A DNA stretch of 64,000 bases from Prauserella flavalba (GCF_003202235.1 NZ_MASU01000005.1:682001-746000), one strand, 5' to 3'; counted from the first letter of the stretch, positions 16,822 through 25,709 are shown. Numbers and translations are program-made. Notes: a model not told the origin generated them from the letters alone.

Positions 16822-18312
16822 TCAGCGCGTGCCCAGTGGGGTCTCCCTGAGCAGGAGTACCGCGGCGAGGGCCGCCAGTGCGAGGGGGATCGCGAGGACG
16901 AACACGGAGCCGAGGCCGCTGGTGTAGGCCACGCGGACCGCCTCGGCGAGGGCGGGCGGCAGTTCGGCGATGCGCTCGGGAGTCCCGAGCAGGCTCCGCA
17001 CGTCGTCACCGGCGAGCCCGGAGCCCGCGAGCGCGGAAGGCAGGTCGCTGTGCAGCCGGGTGGTGATCACGGCGCCGAACGCGGCGACGCCGACCGCGCC
17101 GCCGAGGGTGCGGGTGAACGTCGCCGCCGAGCTGGCCACACCGAGATCACCGGGGCCCACGGAGTTCTGCGCGATCAGCACGAGTACCTGCTGAGTCATG
17201 CCGGTGCCGGCGCCCAGCACAGCCATGCCGGCGGCGAGCCACCACGATGCCGTGTCGGGCGCGAGCGGGGACAGCATGACCATCCCGGCCGTGAGCAGCG
17301 CGCAGCCCGCGACGGGGAACGCCTTCCACCGGCCGGTCCTCGCGATGAGGTACCCGGACAGTGTCGAGGCGATGATCATCGTGCCGATCTGGGGCAGCAT
17401 GAGCAGACCGGCGGTCGTGGCGTCGTGCCCCCGCACCACCTGCAGGTACTGGGGCAGGTAGATGATCCCGCCGAACATCACGGCGCCGAGCAGGAAACCG
17501 GTGGCGCAGGCTACCGTGAAGGTGCGGGTGCGGAACAGCCGCGGCGGCAGGATCGGGTCGCTCGCGCGCCGCTCGTGCAGCACCGCCAGCACCGTCAGTG
17601 CGACGACACCCAGTCCGAACGCGACGGTGGGCCACGACGCCCACGGCCACGCGCGTCCGCCCGCGGACAGCAGCACGACGAGCCCGGTGGCCGCCGCGGC
17701 GAACAGGGTGCCGCCGGGCAGATCGACGGTTCCGCGCGGCTCGGCGGGCGCGCGGTGCGGGGCGAGGCGGACCAGCGCGGCGGCCAGCAGGGCCACGGGC
17801 ACCACGCCGAGGAAACACCAGCGCCAGCCCAGCCCGGGCATGCCCACCAGCAGTCCGCCGATGAGCGGTCCCGCCACCGACGCGACACCGAAGGACACCC
17901 CGAACCACCCGGTGTAGCGGCCCCGTTCGCGCGCGGGCACCAGGCCGGCGATCAGGGTGTTGGTGAGCGCGAGCATCCCGCCCGCTGCGGCGCCCTGCAC
18001 CGCGCGGCCCGCGATGAGCGTGCCCATGTCGGGGGCGCAGCCCGCGAGCACCGACCCGGCGACGAACACGCCGAGTGCGGCCAGGAGCAGCGGCCTCGGC
18101 CCCCTGCGGTCGGCCGCCTTGCCCCACAACGGCGTCGAGACCGTCATCGTGAGCAACGCCGCGCTCGCCACCCACGGCACCTGGTCCTGGCCGCCGAGCT
18201 CGCCCGCGATGGTCGGCAGCGCGATGCCGACGATGGTGTTGGTGAGCGAGCCGACGAACAACGCGACGAGCGCCCCGGACAGCACCGCCGGCATCGAGGG
18301 CGGTTCAGTCAC
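16822..18312 (-). CDS. DHA2-family MFS exporter (EmrB/QacA type)
   Basis: 496 residues with about 14 predicted helices. It has the DHA2 motifs TIVGIALPTIAGELGG in helix 1, GKAADRRGPRP and GRAVQGAAAGGMLALTNTLIAG. GTG 18312 overlaps the preceding gene by 8 nt; ATG 18294 is an alternative. It is the last gene of the eight-gene operon that begins with an ABC importer at 25709, so it may export a product or toxic intermediate of that pathway. It is bounded downstream by the hairpin at 16755-16805. Confidence 0.85.
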   Translation of the reverse strand: MTEPPSMPAVLSGALVALFVGSLTNTIVGIALPTIAGELGGQDQVPWVASAALLTMTVSTPLWGKAADRRGPRPLLLAALGVFVAGSVLAGCAPDMGTLIAGRAVQGAAAGGMLALTNTLIAGLVPARERGRYTGWFGVSFGVASVAGPLIGGLLVGMPGLGWRWCFLGVVPVALLAAALVRLAPHRAPAEPRGTVDLPGGTLFAAAATGLVVLLSAGGRAWPWASWPTVAFGLGVVALTVLAVLHERRASDPILPPRLFRTRTFTVACATGFLLGAVMFGGIIYLPQYLQVVRGHDATTAGLLMLPQIGTMIIASTLSGYLIARTGRWKAFPVAGCALLTAGMVMLSPLAPDTASWWLAAGMAVLGAGTGMTQQVLVLIAQNSVGPGDLGVASSAATFTRTLGGAVGVAAFGAVITTRLHSDLPSALAGSGLAGDDVRSLLGTPERIAELPPALAEAVRVAYTSGLGSVFVLAIPLALAALAAVLLLRETPLGTR

Positions 18313-19555
18313 GCGCGAGCACCCGGCGGTCGAGCCACTCACCGACGGTGCGCGTGATCGCCTCCGCGTCGGCGCCCCTGGAGTCCACGTTGTCCGCGCG
18401 CAGCTCCAGCACCGGGATCCCGGCCGCCTCGAGCGCACGCGTGGTGAAGTAGCCGCCGCGCGCGTCCTCGGACACCAGGTGCACCACGCCGTCGACGCCG
18501 TGGTGGCGGGCCTCCTTCACGTACCACTCCGCCGACCACGGCGGGGTGTAGAGCTGGTCGGAGAACGCGGCGAACCGCGCCGCGAGGGCGCGCAGCGGGT
18601 CGTCGCCGTAACGCAGGTAGCCGTCCGCGGCGATCGCGAGGTACATCGACCACACGAACACGGCGCCGTGGGACTCCTGGAACCGCCGGTAGAAGTCGAG
18701 GTCGAACCACAGGCCCCGGCCGATCCACATGAGCCGGGCCCGCTCGCCGGGACAGACGGCGGCTCCCTCGCCGACGCGCTCGGCGACCTCGTCGTGGAAC
18801 GCCTTCGCCGCGTCTCTCGCCCACGTGGTGCCGCGATGCCACTGCGGGATCATCACGCTCGGGATGCTGTCCGTGACCGCCAACGGGCACGGCCGCGCCC
18901 GGGCGATGAGGTCACGGGTGCGCCGGTTCCACTCCTGCTGCTCGTTGACCAGTTCCATGACCTCGCGAAAGCGCGTCTCGGAGAACACCAGGCCCGTGGT
19001 CTGTTCCAGAAACCGGATCAGCCCTTCCAGCTCGCCGGTCAGCAGGTCGAGCCGGTCGCCGCCGACGGCCTCCTCCCAGCGCCTCGGCATCAGCTCCCAC
19101 CACCGCACCGGGACGTCGTTCTCCGCCGCGCTCTCCAGCGGGTAGAACGTGATCCCCGGTTGCTCGCCCCAGACGTCGAAGATCTTGCGGGAGGCGTCGC
19201 CGGTGGTCTCCGCGAGCACGAGCGACGGCCGGGGCAGTCCGCCCCACGGCGCCGAGCCGGGATCCGGGTCGAACAGGGAACCGAGCGAGACGGAGCTGTA
19301 CTGCTCGATGTGGTCTGGGTAGCCGCGCTCGCGCAGGTGGCCCAGATAGTCCTGGGTGCGCCGCTTCGCGGTGACGATCGAGGCCCACCACTGGTTCACG
19401 ACATAGGGGATCCCCATCGCACGGAAGATCTCCTGCGGCGCGTCGGCGTTCACGAGGGCGAGCGGCGCACCGTCGGCCGCCTGCGTCCGAAGGCGGGCGA
19501 ACCAGTCACGCTGGTAGGCGGTGGCCGCCGTGGCCGAGGCCAGCCGGGCGCTCAT
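18305..19555 (-). CDS. 2-hydroxyacyl-CoA dehydratase-like protein, subunit A (cluster cysteines missing)
   Basis: 416 residues, full length for the HgdA/HadB/BcrB side of the 2-hydroxyacyl-CoA dehydratase family. Matching parts are FRAMGIPYVVNQWWASIVTA (45-64), RPSLVLAETTGDASRKIFDVW (109-129), RARLMWIGRGLWFDLDFY (272-289) and ALEAAGIPVLELRAD (374-388). Canonical members hold a [4Fe-4S] cluster with three Cys; by recalled alignment those places read QYSSVS (85-90), TTGDAS (117-122) and SEDARG (362-367). The only cysteines are 223 and 268. No activator ATPase gene is nearby. ATG 19555 overlaps the upstream subunit's stop. So the family is supported but the radical chemistry is doubtful. Confidence 0.75.
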   Translation of the reverse strand: MSARLASATAATAYQRDWFARLRTQAADGAPLALVNADAPQEIFRAMGIPYVVNQWWASIVTAKRRTQDYLGHLRERGYPDHIEQYSSVSLGSLFDPDPGSAPWGGLPRPSLVLAETTGDASRKIFDVWGEQPGITFYPLESAAENDVPVRWWELMPRRWEEAVGGDRLDLLTGELEGLIRFLEQTTGLVFSETRFREVMELVNEQQEWNRRTRDLIARARPCPLAVTDSIPSVMIPQWHRGTTWARDAAKAFHDEVAERVGEGAAVCPGERARLMWIGRGLWFDLDFYRRFQESHGAVFVWSMYLAIAADGYLRYGDDPLRALAARFAAFSDQLYTPPWSAEWYVKEARHHGVDGVVHLVSEDARGGYFTTRALEAAGIPVLELRADNVDSRGADAEAITRTVGEWLDRRVLARD

Positions 19556-20640
19556 CGGACGGCCCCCACCGGTCCGCGCAGCCCGGCCGCGGCGGCCAGT
19601 GCGTCGTCGGTGAGCCCTCCGTAGGGCTGCCGGTCCAGCAGCACCGACGGCAGACCGCACAGGGCGCGCTGCGCGGGGAAGTCCCACGGTGGCGCGTCGT
19701 CGTGCACCCGCGCGTAGGAGATCAGCGCCCCGGCTCCGCGGGCGCGGGCGGCGGAGGAGGTGTGCTCGGCGCGCCGGCGGATGGACGCGCGCGGCGCGGA
19801 GGGCCCGTTGTGCTGGTACCGCTCGGCCAGCGCGAGCATCGTCGGCGCCTCCACGTCGCGCAGCGAGAGCAGGTCACCCCAGTCGTGGTCCTCGCCGACG
19901 ATCACCAGCCCCGCCTCCTCCAGTGCCGCGTACACGCCGGGCTCGTCGTGCCCGCTGCCGGTGAGGAACACCCGTAGACCGTCCACCTCGGACGGTTGCT
20001 CGGCGAGCAGCCGCTCGGCGAGCGAGCACGCGTCCCGCACGGGCAGCCGGGTCGTGGCGGCCACCAGCGACAGCGCCTGCGTTCCGGACAGCAGCGCCGG
20101 GGTGCGCCCGCGCAGCTCACCGATCTCGCGCAGCAGGTGCCGCAGCCGGTTGTGCTGCCCGATCGCCTCCGCGAGGTCGTCGTCGGTGATCGGGCGGCCC
20201 GCCCACGTCTCCAGGGTCGCCCGCAGCCCGGCGAGCTTCGCGTGCACGTACCGGGTGGTGGTGCGATGCGGCAGGTGCAGCACGTCCACCAGCTGCACCG
20301 GGGGCAGCGGTGCCGCCGGGTCGATCCGTTTCAGTTCCCTGACCGCGTAGAACAGCCGCGACGACGCCTCGCAGTCGCGGCTCACCACCAGGCCGTCGAG
20401 GTGGCCGTAGGCGCCGTCGAGCAGCCGGGTGAGCACCGAGCGCGCGACCGGGTCGAGCCCCGTGCCGAGGTAGCGGTCGCCGGCGGTGCTCGGCTCGCCG
20501 GGCGAGCCGGTGAGCCGCAGCGGGTGCATCCCGGCGGCCGTCAGCAGTTCGACGGGCACGTCGGCGCCGACGTAGCCGACCACGGGACGGCTCCCGTCGG
20601 GTTCGGCGGGCGTGGCGAGCCGCGCGAGGGCAGCGGACAT
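19552..20640 (-). CDS. 2-hydroxyacyl-CoA dehydratase-like protein, subunit B
   Basis: 362 residues, resembling HgdB/HadC/BcrC-type subunits: GYVGADVPVELLTAAGMHPLRL (22-43), GHLDGLVVSRDCEASSRLFY (79-98) and ISYARVHDDAPPWDFP (307-322). Cys90 aligns with a conserved cluster ligand. The other two expected positions seem to be Asp63 (GLDPVARS) and His313 (RVHDD), which would be an unusual ligand set. A GGAAGGAG ribosome-binding site precedes ATG 20640. It is coupled by ATGA to subunit A and follows a CaiB CoA-transferase gene, which would supply the CoA thioester. Alignment of the ligand positions is from memory. Confidence 0.75.
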   Translation of the reverse strand: MSAALARLATPAEPDGSRPVVGYVGADVPVELLTAAGMHPLRLTGSPGEPSTAGDRYLGTGLDPVARSVLTRLLDGAYGHLDGLVVSRDCEASSRLFYAVRELKRIDPAAPLPPVQLVDVLHLPHRTTTRYVHAKLAGLRATLETWAGRPITDDDLAEAIGQHNRLRHLLREIGELRGRTPALLSGTQALSLVAATTRLPVRDACSLAERLLAEQPSEVDGLRVFLTGSGHDEPGVYAALEEAGLVIVGEDHDWGDLLSLRDVEAPTMLALAERYQHNGPSAPRASIRRRAEHTSSAARARGAGALISYARVHDDAPPWDFPAQRALCGLPSVLLDRQPYGGLTDDALAAAAGLRGPVGAVR

Positions 20641-20671
20641 GGTTCTCCTTCCGGGAAACGGGTGCGCGGCG

Positions 20672-21910
20672 TCAGATCACGGCGTCGGCGGCGAGGTCGG
20701 CCAGTTCGTCCTCGCTGTAGCCGAGCCGCTCCCGGTACACGGCGTCGTTGTGCTCGCCGAGACCGGGAGCGGGCCGGTCGAAGCCCGCCCGCGCCGAGGA
20801 GAACCGGATGGGCACGCCGGTGGCCGCGAGGTCGGCGACGTCGCCGTAGCGGGGGTGCGTCACGGGGACCACCTCCTCGCGTTTCCGCACGAGCGGGTCG
20901 CGCACGGCGTCCCTCGGCTCGCGGACCTCGGCGGCGGGCACGCCCTCGGCGGTGAACGCGTCGATCACCTCGGCGAGCGGCCGCGCCCGGCACCACTGCC
21001 GGATGAGCTCGTGCAGCTCGTCGGCGTGCCGCACCCGCTGGTCCCGGTTGCGGAAACGGGCGTCGTCGATCAGGTCGGGCCTGCCGATCGCGCGCAGCAC
21101 GCCGTGAGCGAACCCGTCGGTCGGCGCGCACAGCGCGAGGTGCCCGTCGGCGGCGGGCAGGATCCCGAACGGCGCGAGCCTCGGCACCATCGAGCCCGTG
21201 CGCTGCGGGAGGCCGACCGCGTCGAACGCGTCGAACGGTTCGCACGCCACGAGCGAGGTCAGCGCGCCCAGCATCGAGACGTCCACGTGCTGACCCTCGC
21301 CGGTGTGCTCGGCCTGCAGCAGCGCGGAGACCGTGCCGATCACCGCGAACAGCGGCGCGAGCATGTCGCCGACGGGCAGCCCGAACCGGACCGGGCCCTC
21401 GTCGGGCTCACCCGCGGTCATCATCACGCCGGAGAGCGCCTGGATGATCGAGTCCATCGCCTTGCCGGAGCCGGGGCCGCCCTGCGCGCCGAAACCGCTG
21501 ATCGAGGTGTAGACGATCTTGGGGTTGAGCTCGCGCACGGCGGCGTAGTCGATGCCGAGCCGCTGGGTGACGCCGGGGCTGTAGTTCTCCACCACCACGT
21601 CGGCATCGCGCACGAGGTCGGCGAACACGGCGAGCGCGCGCGGGTTCTTGAGGTTGAGCGTGACGCTCTGCTTGTTGCGGCCGCGCACGAGCATCGACAC
21701 GGACATGTCGTCGGCGTCCTCGCGGGCCAGCGAGAGACCGTCGCGGCCGACGTAGGGGGCGTTGTTGCGGGCCGAGTCCCCGCCGGTGGCCGGGTTCTCG
21801 ACCTTGATCACGGTGGCGCCGAGGCCGGCGAGCAGCAGGGTGGCGTAGGGGCCGGCGAGGGCGGTGGTCAGGTCGATGACGGTGCGCCCGGCGAGTGGCT
21901 GGTCGGTCAT
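20672..21910 (-). CDS. CaiB/BaiF family (class III) CoA-transferase
   Basis: 412 residues. The N-terminus has RTVIDLTTALAGPYATLLLAGLG and ATVIKVENPATGGD, then KQSVTLNLKNPRA and the VVVENYSPG segment. The catalytic Asp lies in GKAMDSIIQALSGVM, matching the conserved Asp of formyl-CoA transferase. These enzymes move CoA between carboxylic acids. ATG 21910 overlaps the CapA-like gene's stop as ATGA. Placed before two dehydratase-like subunits, it probably makes the acyl-CoA they act on. The acid is unknown. Confidence 0.88.
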   Translation of the reverse strand: MTDQPLAGRTVIDLTTALAGPYATLLLAGLGATVIKVENPATGGDSARNNAPYVGRDGLSLAREDADDMSVSMLVRGRNKQSVTLNLKNPRALAVFADLVRDADVVVENYSPGVTQRLGIDYAAVRELNPKIVYTSISGFGAQGGPGSGKAMDSIIQALSGVMMTAGEPDEGPVRFGLPVGDMLAPLFAVIGTVSALLQAEHTGEGQHVDVSMLGALTSLVACEPFDAFDAVGLPQRTGSMVPRLAPFGILPAADGHLALCAPTDGFAHGVLRAIGRPDLIDDARFRNRDQRVRHADELHELIRQWCRARPLAEVIDAFTAEGVPAAEVREPRDAVRDPLVRKREEVVPVTHPRYGDVADLAATGVPIRFSSARAGFDRPAPGLGEHNDAVYRERLGYSEDELADLAADAVI

Positions 21911-23052
21911 GGTGTCCTTTCGGTGCTCTCGGGCTCGATGACGACGCGGTCGCCGCGCGGGGCGAACCGGCCGTTCAGCCCCGCTGCGCGGGTGATCTGC
22001 TCGATGTAGGCGGTGACGCGCTCGCCGTCGGGGGTTCCGCCGCAGGGCACGGGCCGCCCCCACTCGTCGATCCAGCACGGCACGAACCCGGCCTCCGCGA
22101 GACCGTTCGCGTCGAACCGGCACCACGCGATCGCGGTGTTGCGGCTCTCCGGATGGAACGGGTAGTACGGCATGTCCGGGTCGGGCGCGAAGCCGTACAG
22201 CTTCTTGCGTTTCTCGGCCCACGCCTCCAGCTCGGCGCTGGACTCGGCTCCCTGGCCGGGCGTGAGCGCGTGGGTGACGGTGACGAAGTTGCCGAGCCCG
22301 TGGAAGATCGGCCTGCCGCGGTGGGTCTCGATGCCGCGCATGATGTGCGCGTGGTGGGAGAACACCGCGTCGGCCCCCGCGTCGATCGCCGCGCGGGCGA
22401 CCGGCCGCTCGTACATCGCGACCGCCGCGGGCGTGTGCCCGACGCCCTTGTGCAGTGACACGAGCACGACGTCGGCTTGCGCCCGGAGTGCCCGGACGTC
22501 GGACTCCATCGCCTCCAGGCTGTCCGGGTCGGCGAAGGTGTAGATCTTCGGCGGGCCACCGGGGCTGGCGTGGTCGAGCTCGTAGTGCGTGAGCACGTGT
22601 ACGTAGGCGCAGCCGGGCTTGCGCGAGGTCGCCCACGACTCGCGCGGGCCAACACAGTTGTAGGACAGCACGCCCACGCGGAGCCCGCCGCGCTCGACGA
22701 CCGCGGGGGTGCGCGCCTCGGCGAGGTTCGCGCCCGCGCCGGTGGGCACGAGCCCAGCGGCGCGGGCGTGGGCGACCGTGTCGGCGATGCCGACGTCGCC
22801 GGCATCGTGGATGTGGTTGCCCGCGAGGGTGACCACGTCGAAACCCGCGTCGGCGAGTGCGGGCAGCGCGGCCGGGTCGGCGGGCGGCGCCGGCACGTCG
22901 GTGCTCTGCGAGACGGTGGTGGTGGAGTGCGGCACCTCGACGTGCCCGATGGTGACGTCCGCGGCCCGCAGCAGCGTGGCAGCGGGTTCGAGGAACGACG
23001 CCGGGGCTGGCTCGTCGAGGATCAGGTCGCCGACGGACGCGACGGTGATCAC
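21907..23052 (-). CDS. CapA/PgsA-family metallophosphatase-like protein
   Basis: 381 residues with the CapA-like calcineurin fold: a GDLILDEP start motif, FDVVTLAGNHIHDAGD near residue 71, VVLVSLHKGVGH and ADAVFSHHAHIMRGIE, then PIFHGLGNFV. The Asp, Asn and His residues of the metal site are present. There is no signal peptide, so it should be cytoplasmic, unlike CapA/PgsA of polyglutamate synthesis. Similar proteins of unknown substrate sit in catabolic operons. The GTG start overlaps the importer ATPase stop as GTGA. It may hydrolyse a phospho- or amide-linked substrate brought in by the importer; that is inference. Confidence 0.75.
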   Translation of the reverse strand: MITVASVGDLILDEPAPASFLEPAATLLRAADVTIGHVEVPHSTTTVSQSTDVPAPPADPAALPALADAGFDVVTLAGNHIHDAGDVGIADTVAHARAAGLVPTGAGANLAEARTPAVVERGGLRVGVLSYNCVGPRESWATSRKPGCAYVHVLTHYELDHASPGGPPKIYTFADPDSLEAMESDVRALRAQADVVLVSLHKGVGHTPAAVAMYERPVARAAIDAGADAVFSHHAHIMRGIETHRGRPIFHGLGNFVTVTHALTPGQGAESSAELEAWAEKRKKLYGFAPDPDMPYYPFHPESRNTAIAWCRFDANGLAEAGFVPCWIDEWGRPVPCGGTPDGERVTAYIEQITRAAGLNGRFAPRGDRVVIEPESTERTP

Positions 23053-23855
23053 GAGACACTCTCCACAGTGGATGGAACCGGCTGCGCGTTGTGGTGCCGG
23101 GCGAGGAACGACCGCAGGCGGGCGCTGCGGGGCGCGGTGAACAACTCCGAGGGCGGGCCGGACTCCACTACACGGCCCGCCTCCATGAACACGCAGCGGT
23201 CGGCCACCTCACGGGCGAAGGCCATCTCGTGGGTCACCACGACCATCGTCATGCCGTCGGCGGCAAGGCCGCGCATGACGCCGAGCACGTCCTCGACGAG
23301 CTCGGGGTCGAGTGCGCTGGTGGGCTCGTCGAACAGCGTGATCCTCGGCTTGGTCGCCACGGCGCGGGCGATCGCGACCCGCTGCTGCTGCCCGCCGGAG
23401 AGCTGGCGTGGGTAGTGCTGGGCGCGGTCGGCCAGGCCGACCCGTTCCAGCAGCTCCATCGCCTCGGACTCCGCGTCGGCCCGCGCCCGGCCGTGAACGC
23501 GAACGGGCGCCTCCGTGATGTTGCGCAGCACCGTGAAGTGGGGGATGAGGTTGAACTGCTGGAACACCATGCTCATCCGGCTGCGCTGGGCGGCGACCCT
23601 GCGCTCGCCCAGCGCCCGCAGCCCGCCCCGGTGCCGCTCGTAGCCGAGCAGCTCGCCGTCGAGGTAGACCGCGCCCGCGTCGATGGCCTCGAGCTGGTGC
23701 ACGCACCGGATGAGCGTGGACTTGCCGGAGCCGGAGGGCCCGATCACCACGACGACCTCGCCCTCCCGCACGTCGAGGCTCACGTCGTCGAGCGCGGCGT
23801 GATCGCCGAATGTCTTGCGCACGCCCAGTACGCGCAGGGCCGGTTGTCCGGTCAT
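23049..23855 (-). CDS. Polar amino acid-type ABC importer ATPase
   Basis: 268 residues. Walker A GPSGSGKS, Q-loop MVFQQFNLIPHFTVLRNI, signature LSGGQQQRVAIARAVA, Walker B ITLFDEPTSALDPE and H-loop VVVTHEMAFAREVADR closely follow GlnQ/HisP-type ATPases. ATG 23855 overlaps the permease stop (ATGA). It forms one importer with the permease and lipoprotein encoded upstream. GlnQ-like similarity indicates an amino acid, opine or related polar compound, which the downstream enzymes would degrade. Confidence 0.9.
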   Translation of the reverse strand: MTGQPALRVLGVRKTFGDHAALDDVSLDVREGEVVVVIGPSGSGKSTLIRCVHQLEAIDAGAVYLDGELLGYERHRGGLRALGERRVAAQRSRMSMVFQQFNLIPHFTVLRNITEAPVRVHGRARADAESEAMELLERVGLADRAQHYPRQLSGGQQQRVAIARAVATKPRITLFDEPTSALDPELVEDVLGVMRGLAADGMTMVVVTHEMAFAREVADRCVFMEAGRVVESGPPSELFTAPRSARLRSFLARHHNAQPVPSTVESVS

Positions 23856-24766
23856 GCTGCTGCTCCGTCCGATGTGGATACCGTGCGGCGACGCGACGTC
23901 GTGGCCGCCGTGTGGCCGCGGGAGAAGTGCCGTTCGAGCCAGCGCTGGCCGATGGTGAGCACGGTGACGACCACCAGGTACCAGAGGCACGCGACGATGA
24001 GCAGCGGCACGATCTGGTAGGTCCGGTTGTAGATCACCTGCACCGAGTGCAACAGGTCGGCCATCGCGATCACGGACACGAGCGCGGTTCCCTTGAGCAC
24101 GCTGATGAACTGGCTGCCGCTCGGGGGGATGATCACGCGCATCGCCTGCGGGAGGACGACCCTGGCGAACGTCTGGGCCGGGGTGAACCCCATGGCTCTC
24201 GCGGCGTCGCGCTGACCGGGGTCGACGCCGAGCAGGCCCGCCCTGATGATCTCGGCCAGGTACGCGGACTCGACGAGCGACAGGCCGATGACGGCCGCGG
24301 TGAGCGGCGTGATCAGGGCGTTGGCGTCCCACGACGCGAACTCCGGTCCGAACGGGATGCCGATCGAGATGCGCGGCAGCAGGTAGGCGAGGTTGAACCA
24401 GAAGATCAGCTGCACCAGCGGCGGAATGCCGCGGAACACGCCGACGTAGAGGGTCGCCGCCCAGCGCAGCGGCGCGAAGTCGCTCAGCTGCGCCGCCGCG
24501 AGCAGCCCGCCGACCACCGAGCCGATGGCCATCGCCACCACCGCGAGCAGCACGGTGGTGGCCAGCCCGGACAGCACGGTCGGCTCGAACAGGTACTGCG
24601 CGACGACGTCCCATTCGAAGCGGTCGTTGTTCACGAGGAACCAGGCGAGCTGTGCGGCGACGACGGCGAGCGCGACGCCGGCCGCCCAGCGCCACGGCCG
24701 CGCGCGCCGCCGGGCGGTGGCGACGTCGTCGAACGCCTCGGACGGAGGCGCGGACAGGGTTGTCAT
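23852..24766 (-). CDS. Polar amino acid-type ABC importer permease (HisM/GlnP family)
   Basis: 304 residues. One N-terminal helix (about 27-45) is followed by the BPD_transp_1 core with the HisMQ segment FRGIPPLVQLIFWFN and the EAA loop AARAMGFTPAQTFARVVLPQA. It has an extended charged N-terminus and C-terminus. It lies 34 nt downstream of the binding-protein gene and overlaps the ATPase gene by 4 nt. Only one permease gene is present, so it probably works as a homodimer. Confidence 0.9.
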   Translation of the reverse strand: MTTLSAPPSEAFDDVATARRRARPWRWAAGVALAVVAAQLAWFLVNNDRFEWDVVAQYLFEPTVLSGLATTVLLAVVAMAIGSVVGGLLAAAQLSDFAPLRWAATLYVGVFRGIPPLVQLIFWFNLAYLLPRISIGIPFGPEFASWDANALITPLTAAVIGLSLVESAYLAEIIRAGLLGVDPGQRDAARAMGFTPAQTFARVVLPQAMRVIIPPSGSQFISVLKGTALVSVIAMADLLHSVQVIYNRTYQIVPLLIVACLWYLVVVTVLTIGQRWLERHFSRGHTAATTSRRRTVSTSDGAAA

Positions 24767-24800
24767 GATGGGGATCGCTCCTGCGTCGTGACGGTCGGGC

Positions 24801-25709
24801 TCAGCGCTGCGCGCTGGCGACGTTGAGCAGCGGCTTCTCGACCATGACCTCGGTCAGGCCCCACTGCTCCATGATCCGGCGGTACTCGCCGGAGTCGAAC
24901 AGCTCCTGGAACGCCTGGTGCAGCACCGGTCCGAGTCCGCTGTCCTTCGGCACGAACAGCGCGAGGTTGTCGGCGGTGGCGCCCTGCGCCTCGGTCTGCG
25001 TGACGTAGGTGTAGGTGTCCTTCTGCGCCCTGGTGACGTCGATGGCGGCGGCCTGCGTCATCCCGGCGGCGTCGGCGCGGCCCGAACGGGTCGCGAGCAT
25101 CGTCGCGTTGGTGTCGTCGAGCCCGATCGTCTGCGCGGGCCGCCTGCCGCTGCCGGTGCAGAACTCCGACAGCTTGGCCAGCTGCTCCTCCACCACGCTT
25201 GCCTTGACCACCGCGACCCGCTTGCCGCACAGGTCCTCGGCGTCGTCGATGCCCGCGTTCGAGTCGGTGGGCACCACGTACGACGTCCTCGTGGTCATCC
25301 AGGTGATCGTGTCGAACTGCCGTTCGCGTTCGGCGGTGGCCTTGACCGGGCCGTTGAAGGCGTCGTACCGGCCGCTGAGCATGCCCTGCAACGCGGCGGG
25401 GAGGTTGTTGACGATGCTCGTCTCCGGGCGCACGCCGAGTACGTCGCCCAGTGCGTCCTGGAAGTCCTTGTCGATGCCCGTGATGGAACCGTCGGCGCCC
25501 ACGGTGCGGTAGGGCGGGTGTGAGTCGCCGGCGAACCGCAGCACGCCGGAGTCCTTGACGGACTGGGGGAGCGCGTCGTGCAGCGCGGGCACCGAGGACT
25601 GGGTCTGCTCGGCGCCGTCGTCCTGCGCGGCGGCGCCACAGCCCGCCGTGGTGAGCGCGGCGGCAATGGCGATCCCGAGTAAGCGGTGACGGCGGGCGGG
25701 GTGGCGCAT
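24801..25709 (-). CDS. ABC importer solute-binding lipoprotein (family 3)
   Basis: 302 residues. The signal peptide ends in lipobox LTTAGC (Cys24), so it should be lipid-anchored outside the membrane. The mature part is a type-3 binding protein: GVLRFAGDSHPPYRTVGADGSITGIDKDFQ, a DAFNGPVKATAERERQFD region, LCGKRVAVVKAS and C-terminal YRRIMEQWGL. GGGAGAAG precedes ATG 25709. It is the first gene of the eight-gene operon and therefore sets the likely inducible promoter, near the inverted repeat at 25816-25853. Confidence 0.9.
   Translation of the reverse strand: MRHPARRHRLLGIAIAAALTTAGCGAAAQDDGAEQTQSSVPALHDALPQSVKDSGVLRFAGDSHPPYRTVGADGSITGIDKDFQDALGDVLGVRPETSIVNNLPAALQGMLSGRYDAFNGPVKATAERERQFDTITWMTTRTSYVVPTDSNAGIDDAEDLCGKRVAVVKASVVEEQLAKLSEFCTGSGRRPAQTIGLDDTNATMLATRSGRADAAGMTQAAAIDVTRAQKDTYTYVTQTEAQGATADNLALFVPKDSGLGPVLHQAFQELFDSGEYRRIMEQWGLTEVMVEKPLLNVASAQR

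Noticed and set aside
21907-23052. Capsule or polyglutamate synthesis locus
   Set aside because: CapA-like similarity alone is not enough; there is no PgsB/PgsC and no export signal.
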